Assembly: GCA_008638375.1 (NCBI GenBank)
Contig: CM018036.1
Coordinates: forward strand, 14,122,328 to 14,186,327
DNA: 64,000 bases
From: Nyssa sinensis
Lineage: Eukaryota > Streptophyta > Magnoliopsida > Cornales > Nyssaceae
Direction of reading: 5' to 3'
Shown: in pieces, positions 24,001 to 36,719 of the stretch
How the letters are laid out: each line of letters opens with the position of its first letter
Numbering within the stretch: position 1 is the first letter of the stretch
Made by a program: the position numbers and the translations under genes
The notes under the pieces: generated by a model
Told to the model about the DNA's origin: nothing
Database searches by the model: none
What the model saw: only the letters and a program-made list of their open reading frames with translations

Positions 24001-27000
24001 AGTTTTGGGGCTTTTTGATCCTTAAAATATATCACAAAATAAAACCTCGGTTCTAGCTGTAACTTCGTACTATGTCCGATTAGCCACAAGCATAATGGCA
24101 ACTACCATTTTATGGCACAACTCCCATCGGTGCTTCATAAAAGGGGGAAAGGAAAGGTTCTATGTGCACTATATGTAGGGATGGCAATTTATTTACATAA
24201 TTCCAAAAACACCCAGCTATATAAATTCTCATTTCATGCCATTAGGTTTCAAAACACCTACTCTGACTCACACCTCAGTCCGCAGATGAACAGCACTGCA
24301 GCTGCCCCTACACCTCAACTCTCCAGTCTTCTTCCTCGTCTCCGATTGTCATCCTCGTCCCCAATCATCTTCATCATTCTGATCATCTTCGTCTCCAATC
24401 ACCAAGGTTTTGATCGATCATAACTGCGCCTCAAAGACCACTATGACTGATCATCTTCATCGTTTTAATCATCTTCATCCCCTTCATGGTTCATATTCCT
24501 CTAGGAAGTTTTTGATGTTGATAGATTCAATTTTGTGTGTGTTTTGTATATACATATATATATAAGCAAATGTTGGGGGTTTTGTTTCAAGATATGTTGT
24601 GATGATTCCTTAGGAACTTCATTTTGATTATCATTTGTTTTTCTTTTCATTTTTTGCTCTATAAAGTGGCAGATTTGGAGTTTAAGCTTGGATGCATTCT
24701 TTGCTTGATGCTAATACTCCTCAATTTCTGTAATTGCTGTGAACTGGTATGATTTCTTACAAATTATTTAGCCCCAACTTTACTTTATCAAAGACAGATG
24801 ATTGGATACTTTTTATGAAAGGTGTTTACTTGTTTTACTTTTTATGAGCTTTTTTTATCAGCAATATTTATGAACTAATGTTCTTTATTTATTTTTTATT
24901 TTAGTATAGTTCATGATTTTAATTTTTTTAAATTGTACAAGGGTAGGCAGGGGCAGGGGCAGGGGCAGGGGCAGGGGCAGGGGTGGGGGTGGGGGCGGTG
25001 TTGGGGGAGATGAGTAACAAGGTGGGGAGGAGATGGGGAGAGGCATCATATCCACAGGGTGGTGTTGGGGGAGGGGGTCCCTACCTCGTTGCCATTCCTA
25101 ACCATAAGTGGTCATGCATCACATAATCTCAAGCCCTCAACATCCTACTACTTTAAAAGGGCTTTTATTGCTTCAACTAATCATTACCATATTCAATACC
25201 ATCTACATAATCATTTAGAAACTTCTCTGGCCACCTCGTTAACATAACTCTTAAACTGTCATTTTTATAATTAATAAGTCAAATCCCCATTACTTATATC
25301 TTTTTTTTTTGTAATTTATGAACATATTATTACAAATTAATCAAATAAAAATAGTGAATAAGCAAATTTAAGTTTTTATGAGTATATTCTAATAAACTTA
25401 ATAGAAGAAAATAGATTAGTTTTTTTTCTATTTTAGAGTAATATTTCTATATCAAGTGTTAATATTTAATTCCAACAAAGTATATTCAATCATCTACTTA
25501 ATCACGTCACTACAAAATTTATAATATAAATATATACTATTAGACTGGTGCTGATCATAAAACATTATTTCTAATTTCTAATTTTGATGTTAATAGCGAA
25601 TGTAGGAGAATTAAGATGGCCATTACTGATGCTAACATTCTTATACACTATTTAGAATCAATAAATTTGTTTAGGATGCCAGTTATCTCCCATATTTGAC
25701 CACAAAACCAACCTTCTTTAGAAGTAAAACAAGACACAGTTTAGTTTTTCTTTTTTCTTGACCATCTCTAAACTATGCCATGATTCTAAAAGTAAAAAAA
25801 GTACTTAAACTTCAAATTTTGGAGCTTTCAAGTGCCAAAATTGGGTGTTGTTGCCCTTTCTTATGTTTATGTTTTCACTATTCCTTCAACGATTCAACCT
25901 ACTAGCATTGTTTTTAATTTATTTTGTTCACTCTGCTTCAAAAGAAGTGAAATTTAGTCTTCACTTCCTTCGCCTTGCACAATTCTCATTTGCTCTTCCA
26001 TCAAGCTAGATAGGCTAAAAGTGGTAGCATTCACAATTATTCCTAAACATGCAAATACTTTTTTGATAAGAAATGATCAAAATGCAAACAAATTATGAAA
26101 CTACGAACACTCTATTTTGACTCACGTGCCCGTATCAAACACGTGTTGGACACCTGACACTCTTAGACACTCTCCGAACACTCAAAAAAGAGTGTCCAAA
26201 TTTTGTATTTTTTCTGAATTTTAGACACTTTTTCGGACACTTTAGTACACGTTTTTTTTTTCCTTTTTTCCCCCCCTCCTTTTTCTCCTCTTCTCCTTAA
26301 TTTTTTTTTTTTTTTGGGTTATATATATACATATATATGTTCTATGTAATTGTTAGTAAATTTGTTTTGTAACTTGAATCATGGATGTTGAGGATTTAAT
26401 GAAGAAGTGCTTAAATTTTTATTTATGACTTTATTATTTTAATATCTTAATAATATTTTTTGTGAATTTATGTATTTTTATGTCAATTTTAATTGAAATA
26501 ATCTTAGATTTTTATTATATAGGTCATATAAAAAATATATACATATATTTAACGTGTTCCTGACATATCTGTATCCTACTTTTTTGAGAAATGTTGTGTC
26601 GTATCGTATCAGTATCCTGTGTCCGTATCCATACTTATTAACATACAAATAATAGTTGCTCAATGCTCTAACAAGTTGAGACAAAGGGATGAAAAGACAT
26701 CCTATGCGTCTTCCTAGGTAGACCAAGACTTCGGGTGTTCATTTATGTTAACACAAATAGCTTAACTTAGTAAAGTCTTAATGCCAGCTACTTGGATCGC
26801 ATAACCACACATGAGAATCAAAATCAAAATTTTCACATTCATACATATAAAGGATGCGCATGGATGGGATTAAGAGAGAAGACAATACAAAAACACAGAT
26901 ACAATTGTGAGAGCTTAATATACATTGTTAACACATTCTCCACCAAGTTTTTTGAGCAATTGATTGCTTAACATGATATTAGAGCCTTAGTTACTAGAGA

Positions 27001-28941
27001 TCTTGGGTTCAAGTCTCTCCATTTATATTTATTTCCCACTTGATTTGTTCGTACGTTGTTACACTATGTTGTCATCCATGTTTGTTTGTTATTTCTTTAC
27101 CTTTCCACGTGCACTCTGAAGTCGTAGATGAGGGAGAGTGTAAAAGTTTGATATATATTATTGGCTCATTCTTTAAAAACTTAAGTTTCTAGAGCAATTG
27201 GTTGCATCACAACAATATATTATTGAAAAAATAGGATACAAATACTGGGGGCACAACTATTGAATACCAAGATAAACGATCATTTTTTTAGTTTTTCAAA
27301 CTCACTAAGTTTCTAATATATGATATATAATTTCACATGAGGTTTTTTTCCTATTTCATGGAAATGGCCCGAGAAAAAATTCAACATTAGTTAACCCTTT
27401 TCTCTTTACCTTTTTTTTCCTTTTTTTAATAAGAATACATTTATTATATCTCACTTTTCTTAGATCTGCCAAGACTTTAGAATTTTTATTGTTTTTTTTT
27501 TTTTGTCATAATTATACACTATACTAAAGGCCACATCTCAATGTATGGAGCATGTAAAGAATGTGTCTAGGAGTTTCAGAGAAGCATCAGTTGCATATTG
27601 GATTGGACAGATACATATAGAAAATATTGAACAAGTGACTAGGACTATCCAAGAAGTCTTAATATTTTATGCATATTTGATACAGATTTGAATATGGTTC
27701 ATTCTTAGAAGAAACTAAGTTACTTAGCTTGTTTCCTTCTCTTTCTATAGTTAATTCATTTAATGTTTTCCAAGTAGTTGGACAAGAGTAAATGATGTGT
27801 TGCAAGCATACCATAATTAATTTAATTATTCGATTTAATTTATACTTTTCTAGTATTTTCACATGTTAATAATTCCAGGTGACTACTAAACTAATATAAA
27901 TCATACCAACAAAGTACACTTATGTACTCATTGCATCTCCTTGCACGTGCTCACCAAAATCAGGCATTGCCCAGTTGCTTTGACTGAAGTAAATTTATTA
28001 CATTAGGAATTGAAGGAAACATGAACTGCAAATAACTTCTATCTGGTATTTTTAAAATCTAAATGCTCCTAATATTACTCCTTTCTCAGTTGATAGACAT
28101 ATGTATATGGAAAATGTAGTACAGATAAATTTTTTTAAAAAAAAGGTGCTAATCTGCACTTGCAACCAAGATACACATAATACTCTACTCATAAAATTAC
28201 TTGTGAGCATAATTTGAATCAAGAAACATATAATTGCATTCTTCTACTAAATTGACATATTAAGCTGGATTTTTCATGATGCATAACGAATTTAATAACA
28301 CAAAAACAACAGATAAATCAAAGCCCCAAACAAAAAGTCTTACCTTCTTGAAGAGTGATTCCTTAGAAGGCGTCTTAGTATAAATCATCGAACCGCGACG
28401 TGTAAATGATGTGTTCGCCTTCCGATCCTACAAAATTCATATATAAAATTCGAGTTTAAAAACATAAGTGCGCGCACAAGTGGCAAATGCTCCGTTTGGT
28501 TGCTGAGAAAGTAGGGAAAAAGATGGAACATAAATTTAAAAAAAAAATGACATTTTTCCGATCTCGAATTCGCAGTATCTAAAACCCCAGACAGAGAAAC
28601 CCCTGCCCAACCAGTAAGATCTAAAATTTTTCCTTCGATTTCTCGGTTACCAAACGGAATCAAGGAAATTCAAGAAAACCCCAACAAAATTTTAAGGGGA
28701 GAGTAGAGGAGAAAGAGCTTACGATTAGAGACTGAACAAGGGGTACTATCTCGACGAGGTCCTTGAAGAGGACTCGATCAACATTACCGGCTGTGCCGGT
28801 GGTGGTCGTGGCGTTAGAGAGAGAAGATTGAGTTCGATGAAGAGCCGGAGACGATGAGTGATCTTCGCCGGAGAGCCACGATTTTGGGTCTCCGAAACCA
28901 GCATTGTCATGTAAATCCACAAAATGTTGGGGTTCGTACAT
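21015..28941 (-). CDS. MPB2C: MPB2C-type microtubule/movement-protein-binding protein, five exons
   Basis: Plant-specific coiled-coil protein known to bind microtubules, viral movement protein 30K and KNOTTED1-type homeodomain proteins, affecting cell-to-cell transport. Coding exons: 28723-28941 (starts MYEPQHFVDLHDNAGFGDPK), 28344-28427 (DRKANTSFTRRGSMIYTKTP), 22845-23208, 21569-21787, 21015-21227. Exons 3 and 4 encode a long heptad-rich coiled coil (REELISLREQVKDLQKQLLE; IKLADKQAALEKLQWEAMTS); exon 5 has the conserved EMEMQKMEVAREAYIAAVAA. About 365 residues. Exon 3 is 364 nt, one more than a whole number of codons: after DELK an extra base near 22900-22906 shifts frame and would stop the protein, yet the downstream frame is intact to the splice site. 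A second possible shift near 21050-21056 would give the C-terminus GIPRAPGEALA and a stop at 20999. Intron 2 (5.1 kb) holds an hAT-like element; intron 4 starts next to a 25-base C tract. Confidence 0.9.
21534..21558. repeat. poly-G run of 25 (poly-C in the sense of MPB2C)
   Basis: There are twenty-five consecutive G on the plus strand. In transcript sense it is a C25 tract that starts 10 nt into MPB2C intron 4, directly behind the 5' splice site (GTAAGA). Confidence 0.95.
24176..25100. mobile_element. hAT-like non-autonomous element in MPB2C intron 2
   Basis: The left end TAGGGATGGCAA and the right end, reverse-complemented, TAGGAATGGCAA form a near-perfect terminal inverted repeat (11 of 12). 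Eight-base flanks ACTATATG and ACCATAAG agree at 6 of 8 positions, consistent with an old 8-bp hAT target duplication. It holds no transposase frame. A (GGGGCA)n array lies towards the right end (24946-24991). Confidence 0.6.
24946..24991. repeat. (GGGGCA)n hexanucleotide array
   Basis: About six copies of AGGGGC are followed by degenerate GGGGGT units. The array lies within the hAT-like element. Confidence 0.9.
28490..28660. mobile_element. MITE-like inverted repeat in MPB2C intron 1
   Basis: The left arm CTCCGTTTGGTTGCTGAGAA pairs with the right arm at 28639-28660, which reads ATTCCGTTTGGTAACCGAGA on the opposite strand. The unit is about 170 bp with no coding capacity. Related motifs occur in the BSD gene's first intron (40702-40925 and 41160). 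Confidence 0.55.
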
Positions 28942-29028
28942 TCTTCTTTCAAGATCAGTTTGAAACGAAGAAGTGAACTGGCAAAGAATTGGATGAATCG
29001 ATTTGCTTCAAAAAATTGTGTGTGTGTG

Positions 29029-29031
<3 letters not shown>

Positions 29032-29064
<33 letters not shown>
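29032..29064. repeat. (GA)n microsatellite in the MPB2C 5' flank
   Basis: Preceded by a short (GT)n run, it reads as (CT)n in the sense direction, about 90-125 bp upstream of the MPB2C ATG. It may lie in the 5' UTR or core promoter; CT tracts are common plant core-promoter elements. Confidence 0.85.
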
Positions 29065-29066
<2 letters not shown>

Positions 29067-29106
29067 TAAAGACCTGTTTTTGAAAATCGTTCGTTTCCAG
29101 ACATGA

Positions 29107-31183
29107 TCTCCAACATGTTACCAACGGCACAACGTCAAATCGAGAAGGCTGTTTACCGAAATGCCCCTCGATTTTTCATAAACCACTACGCCCTCTTCTT
29201 TCATTTTGCTTTTCTTCTCCCTTTTCTTTCCTTTTCTTTTCTTTTCTTTCTGTAAGGTATTTTAGAAATTTTACGCTTATAACAAGTAGCCTTAATTATA
29301 TATTACGTAATATCAGGTATCAATGCATTTGTAATTCCTTCGTGCAATGGGAAAGTCCACATAGGCTGTTTGGCTGGGGGAATAATGGATTATTGATGTT
29401 CTGGATGTCTAGGAACCATGGATGAACGAAGTAGTCTAGAGTCGTTTTGGCAGCCTGCTCTTCTACCACTTTTCCATTTTACTCTGGAACATTCATCGTA
29501 ATTACAATTAAAATCAGACTCTTTATATGTGTTAAAAAATGAAATGAAACAAAAGTGATTTGAACACCAGTATCGAAACTAAAAGTCACCGTCCGTTAAC
29601 CATTCTAGATGTGTCTATTTATTCAAAAAAAATAATATTAACTGATTGTATATGTTTATGTTTATGTTTATTTGATATATTTTACTATCTATATGATATA
29701 ATATTAAAACTATATAATGTATAATATTTATAATTTTATTTTAATTATATTTTACCATTTATATTATATAATTAAAAATTATGTAATATATAATATTTCT
29801 TTAATTTTATTTATTTAATATATTATTTATATATTTATATAATTTTATTTGTTATATAAATTTTTTAAAATAATATGTAACCTAACACATTCAAAACTAT
29901 TTAAAGGACAAGAAGGATATTATAACTTCAAAAATAACTTATGAATAATTTTACCAAACACTTTATGATCACTTCTAATATTATAATCACTTTTTAAAAC
30001 ATACACCCAAACACCAAATTACCTTCTTCAAAAAACATTTCTTGTAAACATATTTCGCAAGAATTATTTTCTTAACAATTTATGTTGAAACAGGCATTTA
30101 CTATCACACTTCAAACCCCACCCCCGACAAAATCTGAAACATGACCTGCCAAAAGATCGTCCAAAATGGAATTGAACGGGTTCGATAAGAAATTCTTTCA
30201 TTGCACTAAACGTCACTTATACAACAATAATAATTAATTCAAATGTATACAATTACATCCAATTAGAGTATAACTTAATTTTCTCCAGCAAACAAGCTAA
30301 TAAAATGCTTTTCCAACGCCATGGCAAGACACGTGTGATCATCATGAGCTTACATATATATCTTTAAAATATAAATCTTCAATCTTTCACAAAACCTTCT
30401 TGCTTTCTCTTAACCTGCATTCTTGCCTTTCCTAGTCGCGTGCTTACCAAACTCTAAGCATTCTTAGTTCCCTCTTTAGCATTTCCTTTTCTATCTAATA
30501 ACACCTGAAATGTTTTTTTTTTTTGGGTGGAGGGGGCGAGAGGGGGAATGGGGTGAGCTACACAACAAAGCTTAGTGACTAATTCTCGTGTTCTATTATG
30601 GATTTTCCAATAAGTCACCTTCTTTATTTTGGTTATACTAATCATCATTTTAATTAATATAAACAAATTCGTGATTAAGGTATTGCTTCAAAACTATAAG
30701 TTTCATAGTTTTTCGTAACATACTTCAAATACGTGAACATTATTTTCAAAATCTATCTTCGCTATGAAAATCGCACCTCGCAATTTAGTAACAAAATAAT
30801 CATAATATAATGTAATCACATTACTGAATAATCACATAAGATAATCACACCACACTTTTGAATAAAACTTCAAGCCACCATTGATTGAGACTCAGACAAA
30901 CATCGTTGGTGCATTGACACTTCGCCGGCTAGGCTGAAATAAACTTGACTTCGCCAAGTGCAACAACAAAACATCAAACGTCAACACAATTTTTAACACC
31001 CCCGACTATTATTTCAATTCTTGTTGATTGGGAACAACATCATGGTAACATTGTTGACTATTATTTTCGTTCAAGTCAATCGAGAACAACATCGTGGTGT
31101 GGTATTACTTTTGTTTTTAAAAAAAAATGAAAAGTAAGTGTTCATTTTTATAAATTATGGGGGGTTAAGTATACACGGGCCTA
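29107..31183. other. intergenic, 5' flank of MPB2C and AT-rich DNA
   Basis: A (TTTTC)n-like pyrimidine tract lies at 29205-29250, a degenerate AT-rich stretch with repeated 'tataatattt' words near 29640-29880, and a poly-T/G-rich patch near 30512-30550. No supportable coding region. Confidence 0.5.
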
Positions 31184-31199
31184 TGTCACGACCTGGAAC

Positions 31200-31787
31200 T
31201 AAGGCTGCAACTCGATCAAGTCGAGTTGGGCTTAAGCCTTGACTAGGCCTAACCCGTGATATAGGCCCTCGAGCCCGAAGCCCGAGAACAACCCGAAGAG
31301 TGAACCCGAGCCCGTCCTAACAAAAAAAATGCCTTGTATCAGATTTTTTGGGTTTTTTTTACTCTATACGGGTTTCGGTTTCGGTTTCAGTTTCGGGTTC
31401 GGGTTCGGGTTCGGGCATATTCTAAAAACAAAAATGCAAAGATCTCCAATAAAAATAGATTTAAAAGGTCAATACAATTAGATAATAAAATAAACATTAC
31501 ATGTTTGAAATATGAATGAAATGAATGGTCAAGATCATTTACATGTTTGAAATCTAACAGTTCATATTAATTGAGATATAAAATATATGGTTTTAAGTAG
31601 TGGTAATTCAGGCTTGGGTACCCAACGTCCCTGCCTAAGCCCGTCCTAATTTAAATTCAGGCTTGGGTATTATATATTTTTGCCCAAGCCGGTAATTTCT
31701 TGGGTCAGGGTCAAGGTTGAGGTCGGGCTCGGGCTAGGGCTCGGGCTCGGGTCGAGCTCGGGTTTACCCGCCTGATTTGCACCCCTA
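31200..31787. mobile_element. hAT-like non-autonomous element (588 bp)
   Basis: The left end TAAGGCTGCAACTC and the right end, reverse-complemented, TAGGGGTGCAAATC match at 11 of 14 positions. Flanks CCTGGAAC (31192-31199) and CTTGGAAC (31788-31795) are an 8-bp target duplication with one mismatch. The interior contains hexanucleotide arrays of the GGTTTC/GGGTTC type (about 31370-31418) and GGGCTC type (about 31725-31760). No transposase frame. Confidence 0.68.
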
Positions 31788-32640
31788 CTTGGAACCCACC
31801 TTTTGCAAATTCCTAGGCCGAGACCGACACTATCACCCGAATAGGCCGTACAAAATTAAATGAACTGTGTTTTTCAATAATAATAAAAATTAAATAAATG
31901 TGGAAGCTACACGTATACAACTCATCTAATAACCCACACAATTTCATCTTCTATTATCATGATATTCTTAAAGTATAATTTCTGTAATCACAACATAAAT
32001 TTGGCAACATCCTCCAATATCACCATCATATTATCTGACAAGAGTACAATTCTTACTAAGCTAAACTCATACTATGGTTTTGAAGCTGCACACCATCAAA
32101 GGCCATCCATGTGCACATCACTTGCTCTTTTTTTTTTTATCACCTTCACTACTTTCTTTATCATTTTGTATCACTTACAAAATTATTTATAATTTTGTGG
32201 TGAGTTATGTTAAGCTTAATAAGTAAATCATTTATTCTTTCACTGAATTAAGAAAAAAATATATGAACAAGTGATAATCACACAATTTCAAGTTCAATGA
32301 TGAAATGACCTTGCTATATGAACAAGTCAGTCTTCTAGAATTATCTAGCTGAACCCATAAGAATATTGATACGCAAAATGCCATTAACACGAAAGGCTCG
32401 GCTACCCATATATGATGCATATCCTAAATACACCATTTCTCATCTCTGTGTTTTCCTAAATAGCATCAAAAGCTCTTATAAAAATATTATATCACATATC
32501 ATCCTTTTTAAGGGACAACAACACAATGTCAGGTATCATTCCCTGACATAGGCCAAAGGCCATTAACATCTATAGAGTAATGAAGAGCATCGTGCTTTAA
32601 CACAATCCCTGAATATACACAAGAGTGGTTCAGAATAAAT

Positions 32641-32865
32641 CATAGATATTCACAACATAGGAAGTCACCTGAGATCATAAGATCCAACAAGATAAGGAGT
32701 CACAATGACTCATAGATATCCACAACATAGAAAATCACAAGAAATCACAAAGATCCAACAATATAAGGAGTTACAATAACTCATGGATATCTACAACATA
32801 GGGAATTACAATAGATCACAAATATCCATAATATAGGGAGTTACAATAGATATAAGGTTTTTGAA
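32641..32865. repeat. imperfect tandem repeat, ~70-bp period
   Basis: The motif 'catagatat.cacaacatag' recurs at 32641, 32711 and 32782, with a diverged copy near 32818. 'aaggagt.acaat' and 'atccaaca' recur in phase. It lies within the candidate large LTR. Confidence 0.7.
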
Positions 32866-35480
32866 TTAAAGCAAATGTTAGGGCACATCTGAAAGAATAA
32901 ATCATTATCAGCTATAGAAAATATGCTCACAATGGCAGAGTAAGAAATACACACTTTAGAGTATGGGTTTACTTATCTAAGGTCCTTAGTATTGGGTTTT
33001 CCCATATTTGTTCCCATAAGCAGTTATCCCTTTAGTCATTGTCACCTTCTTGAATTTTTGGTGATCCTAAAATCATGGATTAAAGTACAATTGATGTTGA
33101 ATTAGCACATACTTGACTCAAAGAACTTCTCTATTCAATGTTTCTAGTCTTTTTTAACTTAATTTGATTGATTAAGATACCCTTAGATTAGAGTTCCTAA
33201 TACTTTCCAGATTCATCTCATGGCTTATTTGGCCCTTTAGGGACTTAATGGTAGTTTTACCTTTTTATCTTTCATTTTTTGGCACATAATCTATTTAATC
33301 AAACTTCATTTTTAAGTCTAAAAGGTCCTAAAAACTTTAGTTTTGTCTCATTATATTTCCTATACTCTTTTAATAACTCATTTTACCATTAAAGTAGTCT
33401 AAGAAGTACCAATTTTGCGTATCTGTATTTTTGGCACCATATTTGATGAAATAAACTTCTCCATTGAGTCTGGAACATTGAAAAATCTTTAGGTAAGGTA
33501 CCCTTGCACTCATCGAAGGTCATTTGATAGCTTAATTATGCTTTTAAGACTTATTTAGAATTAGTTCAAGTCATTAGTTTATATATTTCGGGGTTTAATT
33601 TGTCCATAAAGACCCCATCATTGACTCTAAAATGCTTTAAAATATTGAAAATACATTTTCTCACATTTTAATTGACCTTCATTACACTATTTTTAGGCCC
33701 ATGAATAAAATAATAATTTTACGCAAGTCTTAAAGGCATTAAAAATAATAATTTATTAATTTTTGGGGCCTGATCATTAGTTCTAAAAGTTCTAGGGTCA
33801 AAAATAATTCTCAAAAGTTTTGGTTTATTTAGATTAGGGTTTAACCCACAAGTTCAATTGGTTTAACACAGAACTAGCCCAAATCCTCAATTAATCAACT
33901 AGTCTAAACAAAGAGTAAGTGAACCATTTCAAGAACCCTATCAATCGATCAGGTTTGAGATCAATTTAAGTAAACCAGAGCACTTTTCCTAAGAACTGAC
34001 CGGATTGGATTCAGGTCTGCCACATCAGCGTAATTCTTGCGCCAAAATGACGTTGTTCCATTATGTTATAACTTGTTCATGCATTTGGGTCAACCCGAAC
34101 CCAATAAAAAATTCGAACCCGTGACCAGACTAGCACAGTTGGTTAACCGAATTTTAGGAATCCAACTTTCTAACAATGCCTAATTTATTGATTTTTTTGC
34201 TCGTTTCGATCAACTTTTGATCCCAATCCTATCTAAACATCAATTTATGGGTTTTGATTTGACTTTTGGCCACTAGATCTCATTCAAAACTCCCCCAAAC
34301 CTAGGTCTAGTGCAACTTCAGCGAGGCCTACAAATGGGTCGTTCTTGCCTAGTTTTTAACCATTTGCCTTCGTTTTTATTTCATTGTTCATGTTTTTCTG
34401 CCCTCTACAAGAATTTGGTGTCCGAGATGGTTAAATTACGATATTTTTGGTGACTATTCATTTTTATTATGTTCCTTCATGGCGATTTCACCTGGACCTT
34501 GTTTTCTCCATGGTTAACTTATTCTATCTACATTAAATCAATTGGAAAGAAATTCTAAAGCATAAAAGAGAAGTTTTATACTTGTTTGGGCCCTCATTGA
34601 GGCTACTTCATTTTCTCTCTCTCTAGTTGATTCTTCTTCCCCTTCTGTGACTCATATTTCTCCTTGTTGGTTCAGGTGGTTTCAATCCCTTCTTCGTGTT
34701 CCATCTCTTGGCCTTTCTTGGTTCAGGGCTGCATGCAAGCATGCATGCCCCTTTCTTCCTTCTCTCTTTCTCTTTATCTCTATCTTGGCTAAACCAGACA
34801 AAACCTTCCCACACGTATGCTTGTAGCAATATTTTAGTGCCAAGAGATGTTCAACACTTGTCCTTGCATGCTCTGTCTTCTCATAAGTTAAGGGACTTTA
34901 CCTTGTGTTGACAGCTTCGCATTTGCATGTGTCCCTTTTTATACATACAAGTTATATATATTTAGTTGTAAATATAAAAATTATAGGCTAATAGTTAAAA
35001 TTTTGGTAGTCTTCACAAGGGTCTTGGTTTCAAACCTTGGCCTAGGACTTTTTAAATCCATTTTCTTCCCTTTTCTTTTTATAAGTGTGTAGTATTATAT
35101 TTTAATTATCACACAAAGCTTAAATTTTTATCCCCAAAATTCACTTGTAATATGTTATCGCATTTAATTAAAGGTATTTTATTTGTATAGTATTAACCTT
35201 TGATTTAGTGTACTTATGCACAATCTCAAAAATTACTATTATGTTAATTAGCAATTAACACTAATTAGGGTTTGTTATCAAGCAATAATCCTTTCATTCA
35301 AATCACATTTTTAAGAATGATCGTCATCGATTAATGACTAATTTCCTACACTTGTGCCTTAGTATCCAAATTCATAGACTATTTGCCTCAAGTGAAATAC
35401 CCACACTCATTAGGGCTAATTTTTCAATAATAATCATTTTTATTCATAATGGCCCCATACAATTAGGCCAGGGTGTTACA

Positions 35481-36719
35481 GACTAAGCACAGGGCGATTA
35501 TGAATAATTCTCCTTAAAATATAATAGGAATAGGATAGAAGTACTAACCACAACTCACCTCCAAAGGGGTGGTATTAGGTCTCACAAATAAAGAGATCAA
35601 TAATAACCATCAATAATAGTAATAATTAAATATTAAAATAATTAATAATTGATCCGCACAATCAAAAATAAGATCCATGTGCTATCTAACCTTTTTCGTG
35701 AATCTTCTAAAAAATAGTAGTTTTTAAGTAATTTTTAATCAAATTTTGGATTAAAAAGGAATTAAGCTCAAAAATATATAAAATAGGTAAAATATTCATT
35801 AAAAAATATTTTAGACTCCAAACAATATACTCCATACTTATTTATTTGTTTTAAACAATAATATAACTCTCTAAATTTATTTTTTTTAAAATCACACAAG
35901 TTTTTAAAGTTATTTTGCAATATTAATTAATTTAAAAAATTTCAAGAAACAAATCATGAAAAATAGATAACTAGGGCCTACACAAAGAGAAACTCATACA
36001 TGCCAAGCACATTAAAAAACAAGCACTAGAAAGGCCACATATACTAAGCTTGGTAGAAAGTTGATTGTGATATGTTTTGGCCTCACTTGCTCATGACGGC
36101 GCGTGTAACTCAAGTGCCACCTCCAATGACTTTCTCTTGACGATGGTGACTTCGATGATCGTCCAACCACAAGGATTTTGATGGTCTTGTTGGCACCTGA
36201 AATTGAGGTCCTTATTTCCCTCATATGTATATAAAGGGCCTAAGGTGTAACTAAGGTTGTACATGTTTGGTGCTTCCTCTTCTCCAACAAGAGCTAGGGT
36301 TTATTACGCGTAACTGTAAACTTTAAATGATTATATCTCTCAATATATATGTTTTTAACATGTATAATATACATTTCAAAAGGTTCCAATATGAGAAATC
36401 TAATCATACTAATTTCTTACAAAAAAAATTGAGGTTTTATAGATTGTTTTTTAGTCTAAAGTTTTTTATTTTTCATGAAAAATCCATACCTAGGGTTTGC
36501 AATGTCTCACTATTTTAAGCATAAATCTTCACCAAACTTTAGATGCTCATTCATGGGGTATAAGGAACATATCCATATCAATTGATTGTTCAAAAAATTA
36601 CCGAAACTCTATCGTTTAAATAGACTCATTTAGAAACTTTTTGTGTAAATTTTCATACATTACCGATATATGCGAATTTAATCATGCATATCAATTTAGA
36701 AACATACAACAAGCTCAAT
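35481..36719. other. intergenic, probable retroelement debris
   Basis: AT-rich with many short repeats of 'aataat'. The minus-strand open frame at 36012-36224 has no family resemblance and I do not call it. Nothing else is supportable. Confidence 0.4.

Larger units (their letters stand above)
31184..35480. mobile_element. candidate large solo LTR (TGTCACGACC...GTGTTACA)
   Basis: The segment starts TGTCACGACC and ends GGTGTTACA, ends typical of plant gypsy-type LTRs and close to those of the confirmed solo LTR at 37587-39265. Flanking pentamers are GCCTA (31179-31183) and GACTA (35481-35485), 4 of 5 identical. There is no internal coding domain. About 590 bp is a later hAT-like insertion, leaving roughly 3.7 kb. 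It could instead be two fragments that happen to have suitable ends. Confidence 0.4.

Noticed and set aside
24112..24423. 103-residue frame with Ser/Leu/Ile-rich end
   Set aside because: Spans the left end of the hAT-like element in an intron; no family resemblance.
26100..26640. Stretch rich in GTATC/ACACTC words with a loose inverted arrangement in MPB2C intron 2
   Set aside because: Looks like a degenerate repeat but I could not define ends or target duplications.
26985..27025. tRNA-like B box (GGGTTCAAGTC) suggesting a SINE
   Set aside because: No convincing A box at the right distance and no defined tail or duplication. The same applies to GGTTTCAAACC near 35028 and GGTTCAAAC near 6172.
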